From assembly GCA_947378305.1 (NCBI GenBank), contig CANCJJ010000002.1:178451-242450 (forward strand): DNA of 64,000 nucleotides. The letters are read 5' to 3'. Below, piece after piece: positions 1 to 8,783 of this stretch (positions are counted from its first letter, which is position 1; each line of letters opens with the position of its first letter). This stretch comes from Phenylobacterium aquaticum (GTDB lineage: Bacteria > Pseudomonadota > Alphaproteobacteria > Caulobacterales > Caulobacteraceae). Under the pieces are notes generated by a model, which was given only the letters and a program-made list of their open reading frames with translations, had not been told where the DNA came from and searched no databases. The translations under genes were made by a program, and so were the position numbers.

Positions 1-958
1 GTTCATTCAGGAGGGCGTCTCGAAGTTCGGGACGGGTCTTGATGACCTTTGCGCCCGTCGTCCAGGCTGCGGGGGTGCCTTCACCCTTCCCCGTGAACAA
101 AATGTCCAGGGCCTGGGCGAGGTCCGGGGCCTTGAGGAAGGCTGTAATGGCCTCGGCCCGACCCTGATCGGTGAGGTTGCCCGTGCGCAGAACGTCCCGG
201 GCCCTAATCCAGACCGCGGGATCGATAGACTTGCGTAATTCGGCCTCTATATCATCCAGGGTCAGGGGAACCGGGCTTTGGCAACAGGTGTCCCAAAGCT
301 CAGCCAGGGCGCCTGCCAGGCCGCCCGTGGCCTCGAAATGGCGCTCCAGATCACCACGCCGGGTATCGAAGGCCTTGAACATGTCCTGAAAGCGCTGGAA
401 ATCCAGGGCGACGGCGAGGCGGGCATAGGCCTCCCCCAGGGGGCCTGGGCCCTGTGCCCTCAGGGCGACTTCGCGCCGGGCGGCCTGTTCGATGTGGGCG
501 GTTTCGGAGTCTTCCAGAACCTTGAAGCCCGGCGAAAGCCCGGCCTCCAGGGGAAAGCGTCGCAGGAGCTTTTCACAAAAGGCATGAATGGTCTGAATCT
601 TCAGCCCGCCCGGGGTTTCCAGGGCGCGGGCAAACAGGGCGCGGGCTTCGGACAGGCGACTTTCGTCATAAACCTCCAGAGGCAGGCCTTCGAGGGCACT
701 TAAGGCAAGACGCAGGCGCGCATCGGCCCAGATCGACCAGTCGCCGAGGAGGGCAAACAAACGTCTCTGCATTTCGGCAGCGGCGGCCTTGGTATAGGTC
801 ACGCACAGGATGGTCTGAGGCTCGGCCCCGGCCAGCAGGAGCCGGGCAACGCGGTCGATCAGGGTCTTGGTCTTGCCCGATCCGGCATTGGCCGTGACAA
901 AGGCTGAGAGGTGGGGATTGGCGGCGCGCGCCTGGGGATCCGCATGGGGAGAGGTCAT
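1..958 (-). CDS. addA: AddA helicase-nuclease subunit, N-terminal part (cut by window start)
   Basis: This is the N-terminal 319 codons of the UvrD-like helicase subunit of AddAB, which resects double-strand breaks for RecA loading. Reading the minus strand from the ATG at 958 gives an uninterrupted frame to the window edge. A Walker A motif NAGSGKT lies at residues 24-30, followed by a helicase motif Ia-like stretch (CVTYTKAAAAEM). The ATG overlaps the addB stop in an ATGA (955-958), so the two subunits are translationally coupled, as is usual for alphaproteobacterial addBA. The C-terminal helicase and nuclease parts lie outside the window. Confidence 0.93.
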   Translation of the reverse strand, partial: MTSPHADPQARAANPHLSAFVTANAGSGKTKTLIDRVARLLLAGAEPQTILCVTYTKAAAAEMQRRLFALLGDWSIWADARLRLALSALEGLPLEVYDESRLSEARALFARALETPGGLKIQTIHAFCEKLLRRFPLEAGLSPGFKVLEDSETAHIEQAARREVALRAQGPGPLGEAYARLAVALDFQRFQDMFKAFDTRRGDLERHFEATGGLAGALAELWDTCCQSPVPLTLDDIEAELRKSIDPAVWIRARDVLRTGNLTDQGRAEAITAFLKAPDLAQALDILFTGKGEGTPAAWTTGAKVIKTRPELRDALLNE

Positions 959-3900
959 GTTTCCTCGACCTCCTCCTCTTGGCTCGACCACTCAAACACC
1001 CGGGCGAGGTGATCATAGTCTCCCGGATAGGACTTTCCGAGCGGTGGGTTTGTGCGTGACAGGTAGGGCCGGGCCGGGTCGTCATAACGCGTGATCAAGC
1101 GGCCGAGACCCTCCAGGGCCGATTCGGCCATTTGCGGAAAGTCCAGGTCCTTCTTGCCCCCCGCCCGAATGACACTCCCGGCAGGTTTGCGTCCTGTGAT
1201 CTTGATATAGGCCAGTTCCGAGGACAGGTGCGGTCCCAGGTCTTTAAATCCACCATGGGCCAATATCGCCGCCGTCAGGGTCAGTTGGGGGGCATAGCCC
1301 GCCTTCACAAGGGTTGGGGACGGAGGCGATCCGGTCTTGTAATCCAGTATGTGGCCCATGCCCGCGGGATCTATCTCGATCCGGTCGGCCCTGGCGGTCA
1401 CCGTGAAGGCACCACCCGGCAGGTTGAAGGTATGACTTCCCTTCGGCTCAACGATCAGCTTCCGGCCATCGGCCCGACGTTCGGCTTCAAATTCGGCCAC
1501 CCAGACCCCGATTTGCGCGCCCAGGGCCTTTTCCCGCACCATGGCATCCTCGGGCATGCCCGCCTCTGCCAGGGCCTCCAGATAATAGCCGAGAAAAATC
1601 TGGCTGGACTGGTCCGGCAAGGCATCGGGATAGGTCTTCGCAAAGCGCTCAAATGCCGCATGGATGGCCGTTCCCCGCGCCCTGACATCCACGGATTCGT
1701 CCGGTCTATCCATCGGGTAGAGTTTCAGGATATCTCGCGCCCAGATGGCATAGGGGTCACGGGTCAGGGTCTCAATCCGGGTGACGGCCAGTTCGCGAGG
1801 GCGATCTGCCTGGGGTGGGGCTGGCGCAGGGCGTTTCGCAGGCGCGTAGGGGCCAGCGGCATCCAGGGTCTCTGCCCAGGCCTTGAGGTCCGGGTGGGGT
1901 GTCAGGGACGATCCGGCCCCCTTGACCAGGGTCTCCAGTCGCCAGAGCCAGCGGGACTTCAGGGTAGGCGAGCCATTCCGGCGCTCACAGTGCAGGAGGA
2001 TGACCTCCTCCGCACAGGCCGCCTGGGCAAAATCGTGGGCGGCCAGCCCGACCCTTCGCTCCGGAGAGGGCAGCCCCAGGGCCTTTCGCATGGGTCGGGA
2101 CAGGAAGGGATCAACCGGGGCTGCCTGGGGCCAGACACCCTCTTCAAGCCCCGCAATAATCAACCTGTCTGCCCGGGTCAGACGGGCTTCAATCGCACCC
2201 AGTATGTGCAGGCGCGGGTGCGTGCCCCCGCCGGTTCGGACCGGCTCCTTGGCCAGGAGGGTCTTTAGAAGTTCGGCAAAGGCGCGGGGCGTCGCCTCTG
2301 GCAGGCCCTGGGAGTCGTCAATCAGGGTCGCCAATAGCTTGCTCAGGGCATCTCCGCCCGGTCCCGCCCAAAGCTTGCCGGTATCCCCCGAGGCGGTTCG
2401 GGCCAGGGCCTCCAGGGCTTCAGCAAGCCCGCGGGCGGCCTCACCGGGCGCTCCATCCGCGGCCAAAATGGCCCGATCCATGGCGGCTTGATAATCGCTT
2501 AGCAGGTCCTGGGCGTCGGCATACTTGCTCAGCTTCCCCAGCATGGCGGCGAGGTTTCTGGGTCGAGGGCCGCGCAGGGCCTCGCGCTCCAGATCGGCCA
2601 GGAGCAGTTGCCGCGCCTCAGGCTCCCGGTTCAAGCTCACCAGGGGGTGTTTCAGTATGGCCAGGATCCGGATGGGATTGAGGGAATCAACCACGGCCTC
2701 GGCGACCAAACCGGCCAGCCGCCCCGCCGGGGTGCCCGACAGCGCAATGCCTGCCGAGGAGTCCACCTCAATGCCCCAGCGGGTCAGCTTGGTTGCGATC
2801 CGGCGGGACAGGGCCTGGTCGGGACAGACAAGAGCCCCCGTCTTGCCCTCGGTCTCCAGAACTTCTCGCAGGAGCAGGGCGGCCGCGGTCGCCGCCTGAT
2901 CTTCGGTCCGGGCTGTGACCAGGGACAGGCCCTTGAGGCCCTCGGCAAAGGGGTCGACCCCGTCCTTTTCGCCCTCGGCCTTCAAATCTTCGATCGCTTT
3001 CAACCAATCCGCCGTGGCCTTGGGGGGGCGCAGGGCCTCATTGATCACCTGCCGACGCCAGTGTCCGGCAGCCGTGCCCCTTGATCCGACAGGCCATGGC
3101 CTGACCTGGCTACGGTCGAGACCCACACTGTCGAGCAGGCGTTTCATCGCCCCTTGGGGATGCTGTTCGCCATCCTCGCCGTGAATCCCCGTCCAGGCCT
3201 GAAGGTCCAGATTGAGGTCCAGCCCGGGCAGGACCACCGCGCCCAGGGGAGCCTTGGCAATAACGCCGAGCAGTCTTCGGGTGGCGGGGGCTGTGCCGGT
3301 GGAGCCTGCGGCGACTAGAAAGCCTGGCGGGGGAGTCTCAGCCCATTTTTCCGCCAGGGCCGTCAGGAGGGCCACCCGGCGGGCACTGATATCCATAAGG
3401 CCCAGTTCTGCGAGCCTTTTGGGCCAGGCCTCGAGGGCCAGGTCCAGAAAGACCTGCGACATCTGCCAGTGTTCTGCCAGTTCCGCGCTCACCAGATTTG
3501 AAAGCCCGTCGCCGACGGTAATTTCTTCAATCTGCAGGCTGTCCAGGAACCCACCCAGGGCGTCGGCAAGGTCGAGGGCCGAGGAAACATTCAGCTCCCG
3601 CTCCAGGGTTTTTTCATGGGCCTTGACCAGGGCAATCAGTTCAAAGCGCCGCCGGAGGGGCGAGATGGCTGTCGGCAGGTCAACGACGAGATCCCCCGGC
3701 TCAAAGGGGGCTTCGCCCTCATCCAGGTCGCCCAGGGGACGGATTTGCGGTGGCAGGAGGGGCCGTCTCTCGGTCACCTTCAGAAAAGCATCGGTCAAGC
3801 TCCGGGCACCCCGCCGGGTTGGCGTGAGCACCAGGGTCTGGGACAGGGTCTCGGGACCGAGGTGGGCCAGCGCCTCGAAAAGTCCCTGGGCAAGGTCTGT

Positions 3901-3972
3901 GACAAAGGGGCGGTTGGCCGCAATCGTGAACCAGCGTGGCCCAGGCTCATCAAAGAGCCGTAGATGGCTCAT
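955..3972 (-). CDS. addB: AddB, double-strand break repair subunit (alphaproteobacterial type)
   Basis: The 1005-residue protein is the partner of AddA in the AddAB helicase-nuclease. The N-terminal half looks like a degenerate helicase-type domain without a recognisable Walker A, as expected for AddB. The C-terminal part has a RecB-like PD-(D/E)XK nuclease signature, HILDYKTG, with Asp877 and Lys879 as likely catalytic residues, preceded by a typical GTAIHAAFE motif. It starts at ATG 3972, overlapping the end of murU by four bases, and its stop overlaps addA, so it sits inside a coupled operon. Identity rests on length, nuclease motif and the addA neighbour. Confidence 0.95.
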   Translation of the reverse strand: MSHLRLFDEPGPRWFTIAANRPFVTDLAQGLFEALAHLGPETLSQTLVLTPTRRGARSLTDAFLKVTERRPLLPPQIRPLGDLDEGEAPFEPGDLVVDLPTAISPLRRRFELIALVKAHEKTLERELNVSSALDLADALGGFLDSLQIEEITVGDGLSNLVSAELAEHWQMSQVFLDLALEAWPKRLAELGLMDISARRVALLTALAEKWAETPPPGFLVAAGSTGTAPATRRLLGVIAKAPLGAVVLPGLDLNLDLQAWTGIHGEDGEQHPQGAMKRLLDSVGLDRSQVRPWPVGSRGTAAGHWRRQVINEALRPPKATADWLKAIEDLKAEGEKDGVDPFAEGLKGLSLVTARTEDQAATAAALLLREVLETEGKTGALVCPDQALSRRIATKLTRWGIEVDSSAGIALSGTPAGRLAGLVAEAVVDSLNPIRILAILKHPLVSLNREPEARQLLLADLEREALRGPRPRNLAAMLGKLSKYADAQDLLSDYQAAMDRAILAADGAPGEAARGLAEALEALARTASGDTGKLWAGPGGDALSKLLATLIDDSQGLPEATPRAFAELLKTLLAKEPVRTGGGTHPRLHILGAIEARLTRADRLIIAGLEEGVWPQAAPVDPFLSRPMRKALGLPSPERRVGLAAHDFAQAACAEEVILLHCERRNGSPTLKSRWLWRLETLVKGAGSSLTPHPDLKAWAETLDAAGPYAPAKRPAPAPPQADRPRELAVTRIETLTRDPYAIWARDILKLYPMDRPDESVDVRARGTAIHAAFERFAKTYPDALPDQSSQIFLGYYLEALAEAGMPEDAMVREKALGAQIGVWVAEFEAERRADGRKLIVEPKGSHTFNLPGGAFTVTARADRIEIDPAGMGHILDYKTGSPPSPTLVKAGYAPQLTLTAAILAHGGFKDLGPHLSSELAYIKITGRKPAGSVIRAGGKKDLDFPQMAESALEGLGRLITRYDDPARPYLSRTNPPLGKSYPGDYDHLARVFEWSSQEEEVEET

Positions 3973-4682
3973 GAGAGAATCTCATTGGCCGCGGCCTGGC
4001 CCGCCGGATCGCCCACATGCATCCAGAAGGCATCCATCACGACCCCGAAGAGCCGCCCCTGCGCCTGAAGTTTCCACCAGACGGGTACGATCGAGAAGGC
4101 CCCTTCCGGCTCTGCGGTCAGAACCTCCGGCTTCATGATCTGAAACCCGATATTGGCATAAGGCGCAGGATTTTCATCGTCTGCGGAATGGGTGAGCCGG
4201 CCTGTGTCATCCATGTAGAAGCCGCGCGGGCCTTCAAAGCCAATGCCCTGACCGCGCGGAACCAGCAGCAGCAGCATATCCATGATCTCGGGATTCCATC
4301 TGGCCTTGAGCAGGTCCAGCGGGGCCACTGTTCCGCCCGTCCAGAGGGAGTCGATATTCGCTACAAGGATTGGGTCCGGCCCAAGTCCCGGCAGGGCATT
4401 GCGAATACCCCCGCCGGAATCCAGCAATTGGTCCCGCTCGTCGGCTATAATGATTTTCGGGTGCTTACGGTCTGCCAGATGAGCTTCCATCATGTCGGCG
4501 AAATGGTGGACATTGACTACGCAGGTCTCAACGCCAGCCTCCGCCAGCCGATCCAGGACGTGATCGATCAGGGGCTTCCCGCCCACCTCGACCAGAGCCT
4601 TGGGGCGATCATGGGTCAGGGGCCGCATGCGTGTGCCCAGGCCCGCAGCCAGAACCATGGCGGTCTTGGGACCTGACGTCAC
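3969..4682 (-). CDS. murU: MurU-like N-acetylmuramate 1-phosphate uridylyltransferase
   Basis: A nucleotidyltransferase of about 237 residues with the sugar-nucleotide signature LAAGLGTRMRP near residues 11-21 and a downstream KPLIDHVLDRL segment. In the family, MurU converts MurNAc alpha-1-phosphate to UDP-MurNAc, bypassing de novo synthesis during peptidoglycan recycling. The frame is open up to 4772, but I chose the GTG at 4682 because it overlaps the amgK stop (GTGA) and places the nucleotide-binding motif at the expected N-terminal position. The adjacent AmgK-type kinase supplies the substrate, which supports MurU over a mannose-1-phosphate guanylyltransferase. Confidence 0.85.
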   Translation of the reverse strand: MTSGPKTAMVLAAGLGTRMRPLTHDRPKALVEVGGKPLIDHVLDRLAEAGVETCVVNVHHFADMMEAHLADRKHPKIIIADERDQLLDSGGGIRNALPGLGPDPILVANIDSLWTGGTVAPLDLLKARWNPEIMDMLLLLVPRGQGIGFEGPRGFYMDDTGRLTHSADDENPAPYANIGFQIMKPEVLTAEPEGAFSIVPVWWKLQAQGRLFGVVMDAFWMHVGDPAGQAAANEILS

Positions 4683-5794
4683 CGGCGGGCTCCGGCGGGC
4701 ACATGGGTGTCGAACCAGGTCTTGAGGTCGCTCAGGGCTGGATCTGCAAGGCACCGGTCCAGATAGTCCCACATGCGGGGCAGGAAGCCTTCGTATCGCG
4801 GCTTGCGGTCGCGCACGACCAGCCGGGAGAAGATTCCGATGATCCGGCTGATATTCAGGGCCCCCAGCCCGTGATAGTCGGCCATGAACCGGGGCAGGTC
4901 GCCCTGCGGACGGTGGGCCAGATAGCGCTCCAGGGATCTTGCCTCGCAGGCGCGCGAAACATCCCGGCGGGCATCATGCAGCAGCATGGACAGGTCCCAG
5001 ACGGGGTGGGCGACCAGGGCATCTTGAAAGTCGACCAGCCCCACCCGCGCAGCCCCGGTCCGGGCGGGCAGCCAGATCAGGTTTTCCACGTGATAATCCC
5101 GGTGGCAGAAGACACTGGCCCCCTGGACCCCCGCCGCGCGGATCGGATTCCAGATGGTCTCCCAGTCTTGCCGGGCGGAGTCGTCCAGTCGGACCTCCGG
5201 GCGCAGGGCTGGCAGCCATTCCGGCAGGAGGTCGCCCGCGGTCTTCAGGGCCAGGTCGTCATAGGTCAATAGCGGCCAGACGGCCCCGTCCGGCCCGGTC
5301 AGCAGGGCCGGAGGCACAGCGGCCTGCATTTGCACCAGGGCATCAATGGCCGCATCGTAAAACGGCTCTTCTGGGGCTCCAGCCTCGATCAGCCGGGCAA
5401 ACAGGTCATCGCCCAGGTCTTCCATGACGGCCAGACCGTGGGATGAATCCTGAGCAAAAATCACCGGGGCAGAAAGTCCCTGGTCCTGCAACCAGCTGGC
5501 CACAGACACAAAGGCATCCACCCGTCCGCCAGCCAGCCGCGCCAGGGCATTATATCCCAGGGCCTGACGTTCCTGATCGGTGGCGTCTGGCACGCAGACC
5601 GCGCTTTCCACAGGTGGCTGGTCCATGAGAATCCGCGTCTTGGCATCGGCCAGATGCAGCCGCTCATAGCTGCGTGTCGAGGCATCCCCGGTCAGCAATT
5701 CCCGGCGGGCCTGACCCAAACCGGTATCCAGCAGGAACTGACGCTTCAGGGCTTCACGTTCAGACGACAATCCGGCGGTCCTTCCAGCTTCCAT
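4679..5794 (-). CDS. amgK: AmgK-like anomeric MurNAc/GlcNAc kinase
   Basis: This aminoglycoside-phosphotransferase-fold kinase has up to 371 residues. It carries the catalytic-loop motif HRDYHVENLIW (HxDxxxxN) and a downstream VDFQDAL metal-binding motif. AmgK phosphorylates MurNAc or GlcNAc at C1 and works with MurU in cell-wall recycling; the following gene is MurU-like, supporting that role over antibiotic resistance. The ATG at 5794 overlaps the end of tsaE by 35 bases; a TTG at 5770 would shorten the overlap and is an equally possible start. Its stop overlaps murU. Confidence 0.87.
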   Translation of the reverse strand: MEAGRTAGLSSEREALKRQFLLDTGLGQARRELLTGDASTRSYERLHLADAKTRILMDQPPVESAVCVPDATDQERQALGYNALARLAGGRVDAFVSVASWLQDQGLSAPVIFAQDSSHGLAVMEDLGDDLFARLIEAGAPEEPFYDAAIDALVQMQAAVPPALLTGPDGAVWPLLTYDDLALKTAGDLLPEWLPALRPEVRLDDSARQDWETIWNPIRAAGVQGASVFCHRDYHVENLIWLPARTGAARVGLVDFQDALVAHPVWDLSMLLHDARRDVSRACEARSLERYLAHRPQGDLPRFMADYHGLGALNISRIIGIFSRLVVRDRKPRYEGFLPRMWDYLDRCLADPALSDLKTWFDTHVPAGARR

Positions 5795-6212
5795 GGCAGG
5801 TCAGCCTGGCCCTGCGGCCCGCGCCTTCCGGGATGAGCTCTATATCGAGTCGCTGGGCGGGCAGATGACCCTCCAGCCGCTCAGGCCATTCAATCAGGGC
5901 GGCCCCGTCCTCGAGGGCCTCATCCAACCCGATTTCATAGGCTTCATCCGGATCAACCAGCCGGTAGAGGTCAAAATGGGCCAGGGTGAATTGTGGCGCA
6001 TCATAGGTCTGAACCAGGGTGAAGGTGGGGCTGGGCACCTCTTCATCAGGCGTGGTCAAGGCCCGGACCAGGGCGCGGGCCAATGTGGATTTTCCGGCTC
6101 CGAGCGGCCCGGTCAGACAAATGGCATCTCCGCGGCGCACCAGGGGCGCCAGGGCCTGGCCCAGAGCCTCCGTCGCCGCTTCATCTGCCAGGGAAACTAG
6201 CTGGGGCTCCAT
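5760..6212 (-). CDS. tsaE: TsaE, tRNA threonylcarbamoyladenosine synthesis ATPase
   Basis: A small P-loop ATPase of 150 residues, the usual length for TsaE, with Walker A GPLGAGKS at residues 35-42 and the family motif SPTFTLVQTY. It cooperates with TsaB and TsaD in making t6A at position 37 of ANN-decoding tRNAs. Its ATG overlaps the stop of the upstream acyltransferase (TGATG) and its 3' end overlaps amgK, so it lies inside the coupled run of genes that ends in addA. Confidence 0.95.
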   Translation of the reverse strand: MEPQLVSLADEAATEALGQALAPLVRRGDAICLTGPLGAGKSTLARALVRALTTPDEEVPSPTFTLVQTYDAPQFTLAHFDLYRLVDPDEAYEIGLDEALEDGAALIEWPERLEGHLPAQRLDIELIPEGAGRRARLTCHGSWKDRRIVV

Positions 6213-7042
6213 CAGGCGAATGGCCGTTCAGCCTGAGTTGGCAGGACGGTTTCAATATAGGTCTTGAGGGCTTCCGTCGCCTGAACGGCATCGGCATCTA
6301 GGCGTGCAGGGTCGATGGGGGCCCCGATTTTCAACTCAAAGGCCTTGCCCTGCTTGTTCAGCAGTTCGTGGAACAGGGTAATATCCCGTAATTCCTGGGA
6401 AAACTTGTCAAAGCTATGGAACAGGGTCGATGATGGCCCGGTCAGGTGCATAGGGATGATCGGGGCCTGATATTTCCGCGCCATGGAGACGGCACTGCTC
6501 ATCCAGACCGGGTCTTCAAGTTGTCCATTGCGACCCTTCCGCGCCAGGCGACCGGCAGGGAAGATCATGAGGGCGCGTTCCGCCTCCATGGCGTCGCGGG
6601 TTTCCTGCAAGGTATGCCGGGTCCGGTCGCGGGTGCGCTTGGCTTCTACCCATTCCACAGGAATCAGCACGTCTCCGAAACCTGGGGCCACCCTGTGGGC
6701 GTCAGAATTCGCGTAGAAACAGATGTCTGGTCGTATGGTTTTGAGGGCGTCATAGACGGCAATTCCATCGGCAATACCGGTGGGATGGTTGGCAATCAAT
6801 ATAACCCGACCCTGCGCGGGAACCCGCTCAAGCCCGTGGCCGGTCACGGTGACACTCAGCAGGCGGGAGACGTGATCAAGCGCCTGCTGGCCGGGCATGG
6901 GCCCAATCTCATCGGCCATGCGGCGGGCCTTGTCATAGTCCAAGATGCTGTAAAGCAGGGGGCGGAGCACCGGCCAGAACGGACCAGAGGCCAGTCGGGG
7001 CGCGCGTTCGGCGATCAGGGTGTCGACGATGTGCATGACCAA
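6212..7042 (-). CDS. Lysophospholipid acyltransferase family protein (PlsC/OlsA-like)
   Basis: A 276-residue acyltransferase with the NHPTGIAD block (His and Asp five residues apart) typical of the PlsC/hemolysin-related branch, and a second acceptor-side block MIFPAGRLARKG. Family members acylate glycerol-3-phosphate, lysophospholipids or lyso-ornithine lipid; the substrate here cannot be read from sequence. It is the first gene of the minus-strand chain ending in addA and diverges from mmsA. A second in-frame ATG two codons downstream is an alternative start. Confidence 0.85.
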   Translation of the reverse strand: MVMHIVDTLIAERAPRLASGPFWPVLRPLLYSILDYDKARRMADEIGPMPGQQALDHVSRLLSVTVTGHGLERVPAQGRVILIANHPTGIADGIAVYDALKTIRPDICFYANSDAHRVAPGFGDVLIPVEWVEAKRTRDRTRHTLQETRDAMEAERALMIFPAGRLARKGRNGQLEDPVWMSSAVSMARKYQAPIIPMHLTGPSSTLFHSFDKFSQELRDITLFHELLNKQGKAFELKIGAPIDPARLDADAVQATEALKTYIETVLPTQAERPFA

Positions 7043-7248
7043 GGGTTCGGAAAGCAGGTTGGTGTTCGGATGAACATGACCTTGTCATAGCCCGATGAGC
7101 AAGGTCCAGAGCATGTTCCGATAATTGGGAACCGGTGGTCAAATCGAAAAATGATATAACTTTTTGAATTATAAGTTTTTTTGAACCATTTAGGCGATTC
7201 CGACTAAAGGGAAAGGGCTCTAGGCTTGAGCCGAATGAACCTCTAAAC

Positions 7249-8769
7249 GTGACAGTCATGCGAAACGTACACCATTTTATCGACGGCGCGGCCTTTGCCG
7301 GCACTTCAGACCGCTCCGGCGATGTCTTCAATCCCAATACTGGCGAGGTTCAGGCCCAGGTCGGTCTCGCGGTGCCGGGGGATCTCGACCTAGCCGTTCA
7401 GGCGGCCTTGAGGGCCCAGCCGGGCTGGGCGGGCACGAACCCTCAGCGGCGCGCCAGGGTCATGTTCGAATTCAAGCGCCTGCTCGACCTGCACATGCAG
7501 GAACTGGCGGAGCTCCTGTCCAGTGAGCATGGCAAGGTGATTGCCGATTCCCGTGGGGATATTCAGCGCGGGCTCGAAGTCATCGAATTTGCCTGTGGCA
7601 TCCCCCATGCCCTCAAGGGAGAATATACCGAAGGGGCGGGCCCCGGGATTGATGTCTATTCCATGCGTCAGCCCCTCGGCGTGGCTGCTGGCATTACGCC
7701 CTTCAACTTCCCGGCCATGATCCCGATGTGGATGTTCGGCATAGCCATTGCCGTCGGCAATACCTTTGTCCTGAAGCCCTCGGAAAAGGCCCCATCTGTA
7801 CCCGTTCGCCTGGCAGAACTCTTCATGGAGGCCGGGTCCAATCTCGGCATGGACCTCAAGGGCGTCCTGAATGTGGTTCACGGGGACAAGGTCTGCGTGG
7901 ATGCCATTCTCCAACATCCGTCCATAGCCGCCGTCAGCTTTGTCGGGTCCTCGGACATTGCCCAATATGTCTATGCCCAGGGCACGGCGGCCGGAAAGCG
8001 CGTCCAGGCCATGGGCGGGGCCAAGAACCATGGCATTGTCATGCCGGATGCCGAACTGGATCAGGTGGTCAAGGACCTCTCGGGTGCCGCCTTTGGCTCC
8101 GCAGGCGAGCGGTGCATGGCCCTGCCGGTGGTTGTGCCGGTCGGACAGAAGACGGCTGAGGCCCTTCGGGAACGGCTTGTGGCAGAGATCGATACCCTGA
8201 AGGTGGGTCTGTCGAATGACCCTGCCGCCCACTATGGCCCGGTGGTCTCAGCAGCCCATCGCCAGAAGGTTTCCGACTATATCCAGCTGGGCCAGGATGA
8301 GGGGGCCGAGCTTGTTGTCGATGGCCGGAACTTCTCGCTCCAGGGCTATGAAAAGGGCTTCTTCATTGGCCCGAGCCTGTTCGACCGGGTGACCTCGGGG
8401 ATGAAGACCTATCAGGAAGAAATCTTCGGCCCGGTCCTGCAAATTGTGCGCGCCGAGAGTTTTGACCAGGCCCTGGCCCTGCCGTCCGCCCATCAATACG
8501 GAAATGGCGTCGCCATCTTTACGCGCAATGGCCGGGCTGCCCGGGAGTTTGCCGCGCGGGTCAATGTCGGCATGGTGGGCATAAATGTGCCGATCCCCGT
8601 GCCGCTCGCCTATCATTCCTTCGGTGGCTGGAAGCGTTCGGCCTTTGGGGATGCCAATCAACACGGCATGGATGGTGTGCGGTTCTACACCCGGGTCAAG
8701 ACGGTGACGGCCCGCTGGCCGGAGGGCGATGTCGCAGACTCGTCCTTCGTCATTCCGACCATGCGCTAG
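7249..8769 (+). CDS. mmsA: Methylmalonate-semialdehyde dehydrogenase (CoA-acylating)
   Basis: This 506-residue aldehyde dehydrogenase matches the MmsA subfamily: the active-site block GSAGERCMALPV puts the nucleophile at Cys289 when counted from the GTG at 7249, and the glutamate that acts as general base in other aldehyde dehydrogenases is absent at the usual site (VQAMGGAKNHGIV), as in MmsA. It oxidises methylmalonate or malonate semialdehyde to propionyl- or acetyl-CoA in valine and inositol catabolism. The start may be GTG 7249 or ATG 7258. The roughly 205-bp upstream gap is AT-rich at 7140-7195 and probably holds divergent promoters. Confidence 0.93.
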   Translation: MTVMRNVHHFIDGAAFAGTSDRSGDVFNPNTGEVQAQVGLAVPGDLDLAVQAALRAQPGWAGTNPQRRARVMFEFKRLLDLHMQELAELLSSEHGKVIADSRGDIQRGLEVIEFACGIPHALKGEYTEGAGPGIDVYSMRQPLGVAAGITPFNFPAMIPMWMFGIAIAVGNTFVLKPSEKAPSVPVRLAELFMEAGSNLGMDLKGVLNVVHGDKVCVDAILQHPSIAAVSFVGSSDIAQYVYAQGTAAGKRVQAMGGAKNHGIVMPDAELDQVVKDLSGAAFGSAGERCMALPVVVPVGQKTAEALRERLVAEIDTLKVGLSNDPAAHYGPVVSAAHRQKVSDYIQLGQDEGAELVVDGRNFSLQGYEKGFFIGPSLFDRVTSGMKTYQEEIFGPVLQIVRAESFDQALALPSAHQYGNGVAIFTRNGRAAREFAARVNVGMVGINVPIPVPLAYHSFGGWKRSAFGDANQHGMDGVRFYTRVKTVTARWPEGDVADSSFVIPTMR

Positions 8770-8783
8770 GGACGATCCGGCTC

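Noticed and set aside
1132..2268. A 378-residue frame antisense to addB
   Set aside because: Low-complexity Gly/Arg/Gln composition and complete overlap with a conserved gene.
7115..7132. GTTCC-N8-GGAAC inverted repeat in the gap before mmsA, considered as a LexA site
   Set aside because: Alphaproteobacterial LexA sites are direct GTTC-N7-GTTC repeats; orientation and spacing do not match.
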